A DNA stretch of 64,000 bases, from NCBI RefSeq assembly GCF_001613425.1, contig NZ_BDCI01000039.1, forward strand, positions 1 through 64,000, read 5' to 3'. Position 1 is the stretch's first letter. Every line of letters starts with the position of its first letter. This stretch comes from Nocardia vulneris. Its GTDB lineage: Bacteria > Actinomycetota > Actinomycetes > Mycobacteriales > Mycobacteriaceae. The notes under the pieces are model-generated. The model was not told the DNA's origin. It saw nothing but the letters and a program-made list of their open reading frames with translations, and searched no databases. Shown piece by piece: positions 51,626 to 57,939 of the stretch. Made by a program: the position numbers and the translations under genes.

Positions 51626-52039
51626 CTATTCCGCATACGGCTGATCGGCTCCCTCGGCGCTGTAGCCGAGACTCCAGATGTAGCCGTCCGGATCGGCGAA
51701 CGAGCCACCGTAGCCGCCCCAGGGCAGTGCGCCCGCGGGTTTGAGCACGGTGGCTCCTGCCTTCTCGGCCTCGGCGACGATCTCCTCGACGCGCGCTTCG
51801 CTCCGGACGACATAAGTCAGGACCAGTCCGCTGAAGCCGCTGCCCTCCGGACTCGTGCCGACCTGACCGGCCAACCCTTCGCGACCGTAGAAACCGACCC
51901 GGGAACCGCCCTCCGGTTCGAAGAACACCGAGACGCCGTAGTCGTCCTTGATCTTCCAGCCCAGTCCGTCGACATAGAACTGCTTGGACCGCTCCAGATC
52001 GGCGACGCCGAGCAGGATCGAACTCACATGCGCTTTCAT
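51626..52039 (-). CDS. VOC-family protein (first of a tandem pair)
   Basis: A 137-residue VOC domain related to the next gene: SSILLGVADLERSKQFYVDGLGWKI, GFYGREGLAGQVG, and GALPWGGYGGSFADPDGYIWSL. The ADPDGYIW motif carries a probable metal or cofactor-binding residue. It is divergent from the ECF41-type sigma gene with about 100 bases between, so both may answer to the same signal. Its upstream region holds a TGTCACA element on the other strand. Confidence 0.83.
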   Translation of the reverse strand: MKAHVSSILLGVADLERSKQFYVDGLGWKIKDDYGVSVFFEPEGGSRVGFYGREGLAGQVGTSPEGSGFSGLVLTYVVRSEARVEEIVAEAEKAGATVLKPAGALPWGGYGGSFADPDGYIWSLGYSAEGADQPYAE

Positions 52040-52076
52040 ATTTCTCCCTGGGGATTCGAGGCGTGGACCGGCGGGT

Positions 52077-52103
52077 TGTCACATCGGTGTGGTGTGGCCG
52101 GTC
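52077..52103 (+). promoter_or_regulatory. Candidate ECF41-type promoter
   Basis: TGTCACA (52077-52083), 15 bases, then CGGTC (52099-52103). The known ECF41 promoter is TGTCACA with CGTC about 15-16 bases on, so this site could serve autoregulation of the sigma gene, whose ATG is 38 bases downstream. The -10 has one extra G. Confidence 0.5.
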
Positions 52104-52140
52104 AATAGGTATGACAGCCCCCGACGAAGGAACGTGACAG

Positions 52141-53025
52141 ATGGCCGAGCAGGACTGGTTGAGCGAACAGTTCACCGAGCACAGAGACCAGTTGCAGGCG
52201 GTGGCATACCGCATGCTCGGATCACCCGAAGAGGCCCAGGACGCCGTGCAGGAGGCGTGGCTGCGGGTCGGGCGGGCCGACACCGACCAGATCGAGAACC
52301 CGGCCGGTTGGTTGACGACGGTGGTCGCCAGGGTCTGCCTGAACATGCTCGAGGCCCGTCGCGTCCGTCGTGAGGAGTCGGCCGGAGCGCTGCCGCCCGA
52401 ACCTGCGGTCCCGGCCGCCGACCTGCGGCACACGGCCCCGACCGGTCCGGAAAACGAAGCGCTGCTGGCCGATTCGGTGGGCGTCGCGCTGCTGGTGGTA
52501 CTCGATGTGCTGACCCCGGCCGAGCGGTTGGCGTTCGTGCTGCACGACATCTTCGCGGTGTCGTTCGGCGAGATCGGCGAGATCATCGACCGCTCTCCGG
52601 TGGCGGCACGGCAACTCGCCAGCCGGGCCCGGCGGCGCGTGCAGGGCGCGGCAGAGGCCTCCGGAGCCGCGCGCTCGCGCAAGCGGGAGGTCGTCGCCGC
52701 CTTCCTCGCCGCGTCCCGACACGGGGATTTCGAGGCCCTAGTCGAGTTGCTCGATCCCGATGCCGTGGTCGGCGAGATCCGCGGTGGTACCGCGGTCGCG
52801 GCGTTCTTCTCCGGGCGAGCGCAGGCCGCGCGGCTCGCGCTGGTCGACGGCGTCCCGGCCGCGGTGTGGCTGCATCGCGGGCAGGCGCGGGCGGTCATCG
52901 GCTTCACCGTGCACGACGGGAAGATCACCCGCGTCGACGTCGAAACCGACGCCCAGGGGATCACCGACTCGACCATCGTCTACCTCGTCGACCCGGCCGC
53001 CGGACGCAACGCGGACGAAGCATGA
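52141..53025 (+). CDS. ECF41-type sigma factor with SnoaL-like C-terminal domain (SigJ-like)
   Basis: A 294-residue sigma factor. Region 2 (LQAVAYRMLGSPEEAQDAVQEAWLR) and region 4 (VLTPAERLAFVLHDIFAVSFGEIGEIIDRSPVAARQLASRARRRV) are followed by about 110 residues of a SnoaL-like fold (AASRHGDFEALVELLDPDAV, HRGQARAVIGFTVHDGKI). In ECF41 factors this extension replaces an anti-sigma factor and tunes activity. The usual partner is an oxidoreductase or carboxymuconolactone-decarboxylase-type gene; here the ATG of a VOC gene overlaps the stop (ATGA). The inducing signal is unknown. Confidence 0.9.
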   Translation: MAEQDWLSEQFTEHRDQLQAVAYRMLGSPEEAQDAVQEAWLRVGRADTDQIENPAGWLTTVVARVCLNMLEARRVRREESAGALPPEPAVPAADLRHTAPTGPENEALLADSVGVALLVVLDVLTPAERLAFVLHDIFAVSFGEIGEIIDRSPVAARQLASRARRRVQGAAEASGAARSRKREVVAAFLAASRHGDFEALVELLDPDAVVGEIRGGTAVAAFFSGRAQAARLALVDGVPAAVWLHRGQARAVIGFTVHDGKITRVDVETDAQGITDSTIVYLVDPAAGRNADEA

Positions 53026-53441
53026 CCGACCTGGAGCTGCGCCTCACGACCCTGCGTCTCGCCGTCCACGACCTCGGCCGGGCCGTCGACTTCTACCGTG
53101 ACGTGCTCGGTCTCGAAGTCCACGGCGAACCCGGCGGAAAGCTGTCACTGCACATGGGCCCGTCGGCGCAACCGCCGGTCCGGATCGTTCTCGAAACCCC
53201 GGACGCCGTCCCCGGCATCTCACCCGCCGACCGCCGTGCGATCGAGGACCTGATGACCGTCGGCCTACTCGGTCGCCTGGAGTTCCGAACCACCAACTGC
53301 GACAGCACCTTCGAGCGCCTCGAGGCCGCCGGCACCGAAGTCATCCAAGAACCCATCACCCGCCCCGACCACACCCGCGACTGCGCCTTCCTGGACCCCT
53401 CCGGCAACCTCCTCCGCTTCACCCAACAGATGAACCCCTGA
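53022..53441 (+). CDS. VOC-family protein coupled to the sigma factor
   Basis: A 139-residue VOC domain: RLTTLRLAVHDLGRAVDFYRDVLGLEV, KLSLHMGPSAQPPVRIVLETP, and RDCAFLDPSGNLLRFTQQ at the end, with a conserved metal-type Glu replaced by neighbouring residues. Its ATG overlaps the sigma factor stop, so it is translationally coupled. With the two divergent VOC genes this makes three around one sigma factor, which suggests a shared ligand or toxic substrate. No further operon member follows. Confidence 0.83.
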   Translation: MTDLELRLTTLRLAVHDLGRAVDFYRDVLGLEVHGEPGGKLSLHMGPSAQPPVRIVLETPDAVPGISPADRRAIEDLMTVGLLGRLEFRTTNCDSTFERLEAAGTEVIQEPITRPDHTRDCAFLDPSGNLLRFTQQMNP

Positions 53442-53617
53442 CCCCGCCCGCCACTCCGCATGCAGCGCACCGAATTCATCGACGGAGCACACCGCACGCA
53501 AGCCCGGCAGGAGCGAAAATGGGTTGGAAGGGGTGGGCCGGTTTGGCACGATGGGATCGGAGACTTTCGAGGGGCCGAAGGAGGGCGGGCGTGCGGGTGG
53601 CGCGATATCGCCGTGTT

Positions 53618-53635
53618 CGACCGGTCGACCGGTCG
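53618..53635. promoter_or_regulatory. 18-bp perfect palindrome upstream of the tRNA
   Basis: CGACCGGTCGACCGGTCG reads the same on both strands and lies 31 bases before the tRNA gene. It could be an operator or a recombination site. I know of no matching element. Confidence 0.5.
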
Positions 53636-53666
53636 CGCTGAAACGCAGTGCGCTGTCGAGCGATTC

Positions 53667-53749
53667 GGGGCGGCGTCGACGTTGGAGAGTCGGGCTCGGC
53701 TGTAAACCGAGTGCCACGCGCTGAGTGGGTTCGAATCCCTCCCGCCCCA
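53667..53749 (+). tRNA. tRNA-Tyr (GTA), unusual sequence
   Basis: An 83-base cloverleaf can be drawn. The acceptor stem is GGGGCGG/CCGCCCC, the D stem TCGAC/GTCGG with a GTTGGAGA loop, and the anticodon stem CTCGG/CCGAG with loop CTGTAAA (anticodon GTA at 53702-53704). A 13-base variable region and a T arm with loop TTCGAAT complete it. Oddities are C instead of T at position 8, a T-T mismatch in the T stem, a weak variable-arm stem, and no encoded CCA (the 3-prime end is ACGA). The anticodon and T loop are convincing, but a degenerate copy is possible. Confidence 0.7.
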
Positions 53750-53761
53750 CGATGGGGGCCG

Positions 53762-54019
53762 ATGGCTACGTGGAGGACGCACGCCGTGACGGATTCAGTT
53801 CTGGGCCGCGCAGCAGAGGACGTGTGCGCGGAATTGCGTGCCCACGCCTCGGTCTGCGAAGAAACCCCGCACGACCCGGTCACCGTCGTCCGCCAAGGGG
53901 AACGGTTACGCAAGGCCATGCTGATCTACGAAGCAGCCCTCTCGGAGGTGACGGGTTGGTCGCTCCCACTCCGCCACCTCGGCCATCTCGAAGACTACAT
54001 CGACGAGGACGACGAGTAG
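53762..54019 (+). CDS. Small conserved-looking protein of unknown function
   Basis: An 85-residue, acidic, mostly helical protein (VLGRAAEDVCAELRAHASVCE, VVRQGERLRKAMLIYEAALSEV, LRHLGHLEDYIDEDDE). It starts 13 bases after the tRNA; a GTG codon eight codons in (VTDSVLGRA) is an alternative start. I do not recognise a family. It is the last gene before the mobile-element segment, and its position next to a tRNA is typical of accessory genes. Confidence 0.55.
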   Translation: MATWRTHAVTDSVLGRAAEDVCAELRAHASVCEETPHDPVTVVRQGERLRKAMLIYEAALSEVTGWSLPLRHLGHLEDYIDEDDE

Positions 54020-54109
54020 CCGCTCAGCTTCTCGAGACTCGGCTGGCCACCGACCGTGACGGCGCGTACGCCTAGGTTCTGTCTCGAAGTGGTGAGACGG
54101 GGCCATTAG

Positions 54110-55489
54110 CATCTGCACCACTTCTCGGGATTTACACCCTGGCGGATTCAGGTGGTTGTTGCAACAGTGGGTGGATTGGTCGGGTTGGAGAGTAGTTCAT
54201 CGAGTGCTTCGGCGGGGTTGGCCCAGTTGAGGGTTTTGCGGGGTCGGTTGTTGAGTTGGGTGGCGACGTAGTCGAGGTAGTCGGCGGGGAAGACCGACAG
54301 GTCTTGGCCTTTGGGGAAGTATTGGCGCAGAAGGCCGTTGGTGTTTTCGTTGGTGCCGCGTTGCCAGGGTGAATGTGGGTCGCAGAAGTAGATGTCGAGG
54401 TCGGTCGCGGCTGTGATTTGAGCATGGTTGGTCATTTCCCGGCCCTGGTCCCAGGTCAGTGTTCTGCGCAGGATCGACGGTAGCCGGCTCATTTTCGTGA
54501 TCATCGCTTCTTGGACCGCGAGTGCGGAGTGGTCGGTGGGAAGGTGGAGCAGGATCACGAACCGGGTCATGCGTTCGACCAGGGTGCCGATCGCTGATCG
54601 ACTGTTCTTGCCGATGATCAGATCACCTTCCCAGTGACCCGGAACAGCCCGGTCTTCGACCTCGGCGGGCCGGGCACTGATATTGATCATGCCCGGGATG
54701 GGTGAACCGCGTTGCCCGACCCCGCGGCGGGGTTTGCGTATCGCCCGCCCACTACGCAACTGTTGATGCAGGTCACGACGCAAACCACCACGGCCTTGCA
54801 CGAACAAGCTCCGATAGATCGTCTCGTGAGACACCCGCATCTGCTCCTGCTCGGGAAACTCCCGCCGCAACCGGTGGCTGATCTGGGCGGGACTGTACTT
54901 GGCAGCCAACCAGTCACCGACCAGCCCCGCCAACCTCGCATCACCGGCCAGCTTGGCCGGTTTGGGACGCCGAGCCCGACGCTCACTGCGGTACTGGGCC
55001 ACACCCGCTCGATAGTGCACCCGCGCAACAGGCCCACGTCGCACACCGGCCCCGATCCGATACTCGTGCCGATACCTGATCACGCGACCATGCCTGCCCG
55101 GACTGCCATTACGCCTGATCTCCCGCGAGACCGTCGACGCCGCACGACCAAGCCGATCCGCGATCGAACGCACCGACTCCCCACACCCGACACCGACCGC
55201 GATCTCCTCACGCTCAGCCAACGACAATCGAGGCCTCGACCCCACCGAATCAACCACACCCACACAAGGTTTCACCCCACCAGCCTCAACGAACAACCGA
55301 TTACCAGTACTGGCAGACAACCCCACCGCCACCCCAGCAACCGACGGCGAAACCCCCTCACCCACCAACCCCCAAAACTCCCCCAACACCACACGCGACA
55401 CACGAACCATCACAACACTCCCTGATCAGCCGCGTTGCAATCACCACTTGAATCCGCCGGGGTGTGAATCCCGAGAAGTGGTGCAGATG
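54110..55489 (-). mobile_element. IS30-family insertion sequence
   Basis: An element of about 1.38 kb with long imperfect terminal inverted repeats at 54110-54165 and 55434-55489 (start CATCTGCACCACTTCTCGGG at both ends; five mismatches over about 56 bases). It contains one intact transposase gene that fills the element. I see no clear target duplication next to the ends, so later rearrangement is possible. Confidence 0.85.
54148..55410 (-). CDS. IS30-family transposase
   Basis: A 420-residue transposase. N-terminal helix-turn-helix regions appear at about 60-110 (RLSLAEREEIAVGVGCGESVRSIADRLGRAASTVSREIRRNG). The DDE core reads HWEGDLIIGKNSRSAIGTLVER (first Asp), LTWDQGREM (second Asp) and SPWQRGTNENTNGLLRQYFPKG (Glu). 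No frameshift or stop is present, so the element may be active. The ATG at 55410 with an upstream GGGAG was chosen over a GTG one codon earlier. Its stop codon lies inside the left terminal repeat. Confidence 0.92.
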   Translation of the reverse strand: MVRVSRVVLGEFWGLVGEGVSPSVAGVAVGLSASTGNRLFVEAGGVKPCVGVVDSVGSRPRLSLAEREEIAVGVGCGESVRSIADRLGRAASTVSREIRRNGSPGRHGRVIRYRHEYRIGAGVRRGPVARVHYRAGVAQYRSERRARRPKPAKLAGDARLAGLVGDWLAAKYSPAQISHRLRREFPEQEQMRVSHETIYRSLFVQGRGGLRRDLHQQLRSGRAIRKPRRGVGQRGSPIPGMINISARPAEVEDRAVPGHWEGDLIIGKNSRSAIGTLVERMTRFVILLHLPTDHSALAVQEAMITKMSRLPSILRRTLTWDQGREMTNHAQITAATDLDIYFCDPHSPWQRGTNENTNGLLRQYFPKGQDLSVFPADYLDYVATQLNNRPRKTLNWANPAEALDELLSNPTNPPTVATTT

Positions 55490-55708
55490 TGCGGCTTTCG
55501 GGTGTCGACACGGGGCTAACTGTCGTTTGGTTTGCTTGCGTTCGGGCTTGTTGGCTGGCTGCCGATGTGTGACTTGCCCAGATTGGTGTGCCTGCCGCGG
55601 GAGTTACCGGGATGGTGCTGGGCGCGTCGGGTGGGACTTCGAGACAGAGCCTATTTCCCGTCCGCCGACCGTGGGGTCGCCGGTAGCCTCATCAGCGCCT
55701 ACCTCGCC
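55490..55708. other. Region between the IS30 element and the small acidic gene
   Basis: No convincing gene. The first 163 bases are probably the right part of the older element split by IS30. The open frames on the plus strand here have no family likeness and run into the antisense of the small acidic gene. Confidence 0.5.
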
Positions 55709-55954
55709 CTACTCGTCGGCGGGCGGCGCGGGTGGCGCATACCGGGTGCTGTCGTCCCAGTCGGCATCATCGTTCCAGTCCTCATCACCGAACCGGCTCG
55801 ACAGATGGATCCGCTTCTCGGGCGGCACGGCCTCGCGCCGAGCGTTGAACTCGGCCCATTCCGCCTCGATTTCCGCGTCCCGCTCCGGTGAGGGCGGCGG
55901 CAACCCTGCCTCTTCCCGGCTGGTGAATTTGCGTCCCTTGTAGTACTCGGCCAT
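55709..55954 (-). CDS. Orphan copy of the putative immunity protein
   Basis: An 81-residue, very acidic protein nearly identical to the gene at 56118: the last 48 residues match exactly, while residues about 11-33 differ (FTSREEAGLPPPSPERDAE against FSSRVELGLPPRDPVRDAE). A GGAGGG ribosome site overlaps the stop of the collapsed toxin remnant upstream, as in the intact pair. Family is not recognised. The copy keeps an open frame although its toxin has lost the catalytic part, which fits an orphan immunity gene kept by selection. Confidence 0.7.
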   Translation of the reverse strand: MAEYYKGRKFTSREEAGLPPPSPERDAEIEAEWAEFNARREAVPPEKRIHLSSRFGDEDWNDDADWDDSTRYAPPAPPADE

Positions 55955-55963
55955 CGGTCCCTC

Positions 55964-56062
55964 CTAAGGGATCTCGATCATGTAGATGCCGGTGTAGTCC
56001 CGCAGCGCGGCACGGTCGGTGTCGGACTGCAGAGACCCTGGCGTCGGATCGGCCTTGGGTTA
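55964..56062 (-). pseudogene. Collapsed remnant of the ADP-ribosyltransferase toxin gene
   Basis: Reading on the minus strand gives PKADPTPGSLQSDTDRAALR followed by DYTGIYMIEIP and a stop. In the intact toxin the same flanks, PKADPTPGSLLSDADRAALWDYTG and IYMNEIP, are separated by 132 residues holding the whole catalytic domain. The copy therefore suffered one in-frame deletion of about 396 bases. In addition the codon before PKADP is TAA where the intact gene has AAA. No 5-prime part of the gene remains. Confidence 0.85.
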
Positions 56063-56117
56063 GAGCCGTCGGGGGTCGACGGCCCGTTAATCGGAGCCGT
56101 CAGTGCCCGCCCTGGGT

Positions 56118-56363
56118 CTACTCGTCGGCGGGCGGCGCGGGTGGCGCGTATCGGGTGCTGTCGTCCCAGTCGGCATCATCGTTCCAGTCCTCGTCACCGA
56201 ACCGGCTCGACAGATGGATACGTTTCTCGGGCGGCACGGCCTCGCGCCGAGCGTTGAATTCGGCCCATCCCGCCGCAATTTCTGCGTCCCGCACCGGGTC
56301 ACGTGGCGGCAGTCCTAACTCTACACGGCTGCTGAACTTGCGCCCCTTGTAGTACTCGGCCAT
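56118..56363 (-). CDS. Putative immunity protein of the ADP-ribosyltransferase toxin
   Basis: An 81-residue protein with a basic start (MAEYYKGRKFSSR), a helical middle (AEIAAGWAEFNARREAVPPE) and an acidic C-terminus (FGDEDWNDDADWDDSTRY). It begins nine bases after the toxin stop, and its GGAGG ribosome site lies next to that stop, so it is made together with the toxin. Small genes in this place in polymorphic toxin loci usually encode immunity proteins. I do not recognise the family; the role rests on position and on its duplication with the toxin. Confidence 0.7.
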   Translation of the reverse strand: MAEYYKGRKFSSRVELGLPPRDPVRDAEIAAGWAEFNARREAVPPEKRIHLSSRFGDEDWNDDADWDDSTRYAPPAPPADE

Positions 56364-56372
56364 CGTTTCCTC

Positions 56373-57911
56373 CTAAGGGATCTCGTTCATGTAGATGATG
56401 ATTCGCCCACTCGGGTCATTTTCCACGACTTGGCGGACATCAAAGTTGGTCCCGGACTTGAACAGCACCTCTTGCTCGCTCGGTCGGCGGGCGAACTCCT
56501 CTACTGACTTCCCGTGCTCACTGAAGATGCGAAATTCCACGGGCCGGTCGAATGCAGCCTCAGGCGTACGTGACGCGGAGGTGAAACCGGGCTCGGTGAT
56601 GATGCCGTCTCGGTTGGCTGCCTCGCGGTAACGGGCCAGATCCTCAGCACTCAGGTCCACCCGCCGTGTCACGTGGCCTTGGTAGTCGGGCAGCTTGTCG
56701 AGCGCGGCGTTGATCTCCCCCTCACGCATCTGCTGATACCGGCTGATACCACCGTGCCGCAACTGCCAGTTCAGCGCCTCCGAGCCGCCAGGACCGGTGT
56801 AGTCCCACAATGCGGCGCGGTCGGCGTCGGACAGCAGCGACCCTGGCGTCGGATCGGCTTTGGGTTTGAGTCGTCCGGCCGGACCCAATTCCTCGAGCCG
56901 TTCGCATTCGCGCACGTGGCGGGCAAGGTCGGCGTCGAGCTTCACCCCGGCGGCGATCCGGCGGTTGGTGAGCCATTGTTCGATAATCGCCCGCATCGGG
57001 CGCGCGTAGCGCGCGCAGATGGCTGCGGCACCCGCTACACCGATAGCTGCCCCGGCACCGAAGGTGATGAACGAGGAAGCGACCGAGATTGCGGCGGTGA
57101 TCGCCAGCTCTTGGATCAGTGCGTCGCGCACCATTTCGAGCTGCTGCGCGAGCAGCTCGCGCAGTTCATCGAGGGCGGCGCGATGATCCCGGCACGACTG
57201 GGCGAGGTCGGCCATCGCGGTGAGCGCGGCCTCGGCGGCCGCTTTCAGTGCGCGCAGATCCTCATCGATGAACTCGACCTCCGGCGCGACCACATCGGCG
57301 AAAGCGACCGCGGCGGCCTCGAGAATCGCCGGAAACCCTGCCGCCCCTTCCGCGGTGCGGGTGGCGTCCCAGGTGATCGCGGCGTTGGAAATGGTGGTGG
57401 CGTTGCCGTCGGGCACGGTGAGCCCGATCTTCTCGACCAGGCCCAATCCCTCATCGATCAACCCGTTGCCGGGGCCGCCCGCAGACGGGAGCGGAACTCG
57501 GCAATTGAGGACCGGGTACATCGGGGTCGGAGGTTTGACCGGGGCTGGGCCCGCATCGATAGTCGCGCCGTGCTCGGCCAGCGCGCGTTCGTAGCCGCAA
57601 TTGTTGAGCACCACGGCATAGGCGTGTGCGGCGCTGGCGACCTTGGTGACCATGGACAAGATGTCTTTGGCGCGCTGGTCGTAGGACTTACCCCACTCCT
57701 TGGCCTCGGAGTACGACCCGGTCATGTTGGTGGCCTTGGCCAGTTCCGGCCAGCGCGCATCGATGGCCGACCACCACGCGGACGCACCAGCCGCGATTTT
57801 GGTAGCGGTGTCGTAGTAGACCGCGGTGTCGACGTCGAGCAGCGATCCGGTCAATGAACGGCCCGCCCGCCTGGCACGGTTCCGGTCACTGCTGTCGCCC
57901 CCTCCGGTCAT
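56373..57911 (-). CDS. Polymorphic toxin with C-terminal ADP-ribosyltransferase domain
   Basis: A 512-residue protein. Residues 20-110 are helical and WXG-like (VYYDTATKIAAGASAWWSAIDARWPEL); 200-320 are helical with a hydrophobic patch (AITAAISVASSFITFGAGAAIGVAG). The C-terminal domain (about 375-512) has the VIP2/C3-type R-STS-ExE signature: Arg416/417 in HVTRRVDLS, FTSAS at 443-447 and Glu479-Glu481 in SEQEVLFKSGTNFDV. Such domains modify host or rival proteins with ADP-ribose. No signal peptide is present; the N-terminus suggests type VII-type export. The small immunity-like gene follows directly. An M14 peptidase gene lies 28 bases upstream. Start assigned to an ATG close to an AGGAGG. 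Confidence 0.83.
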   Translation of the reverse strand: MTGGGDSSDRNRARRAGRSLTGSLLDVDTAVYYDTATKIAAGASAWWSAIDARWPELAKATNMTGSYSEAKEWGKSYDQRAKDILSMVTKVASAAHAYAVVLNNCGYERALAEHGATIDAGPAPVKPPTPMYPVLNCRVPLPSAGGPGNGLIDEGLGLVEKIGLTVPDGNATTISNAAITWDATRTAEGAAGFPAILEAAAVAFADVVAPEVEFIDEDLRALKAAAEAALTAMADLAQSCRDHRAALDELRELLAQQLEMVRDALIQELAITAAISVASSFITFGAGAAIGVAGAAAICARYARPMRAIIEQWLTNRRIAAGVKLDADLARHVRECERLEELGPAGRLKPKADPTPGSLLSDADRAALWDYTGPGGSEALNWQLRHGGISRYQQMREGEINAALDKLPDYQGHVTRRVDLSAEDLARYREAANRDGIITEPGFTSASRTPEAAFDRPVEFRIFSEHGKSVEEFARRPSEQEVLFKSGTNFDVRQVVENDPSGRIIIYMNEIP

Positions 57912-57939
57912 CCCTCCTGAACGATGCAGATCTTAATAC

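Larger units (their letters stand above)
54073..55653. mobile_element. Remnant of an older element, split by the IS30-family insertion
   Basis: TAGGTTCTGTCTCGAAGT (54073-54090) is matched at 17 of 18 bases by the reverse complement of 55636-55653. If the ends begin at GG/CC, both are bordered by TA, the duplication made by IS630/Tc1-type elements. Without the inner IS the element would be about 200 bases, the size of a MITE; it holds no recognisable transposase. Confidence 0.5.

Noticed and set aside
53265..53750. Minus-strand frames starting GREGFEPTQ near the tRNA
   Set aside because: That start is the usual translated complement of a tRNA T arm; the tRNA explains it.
54110..55489. A target-site duplication for the IS30 element
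   Set aside because: ATCT/AGAT at the ends is part of the inverted repeat, not a direct repeat, and the outer bases do not match.
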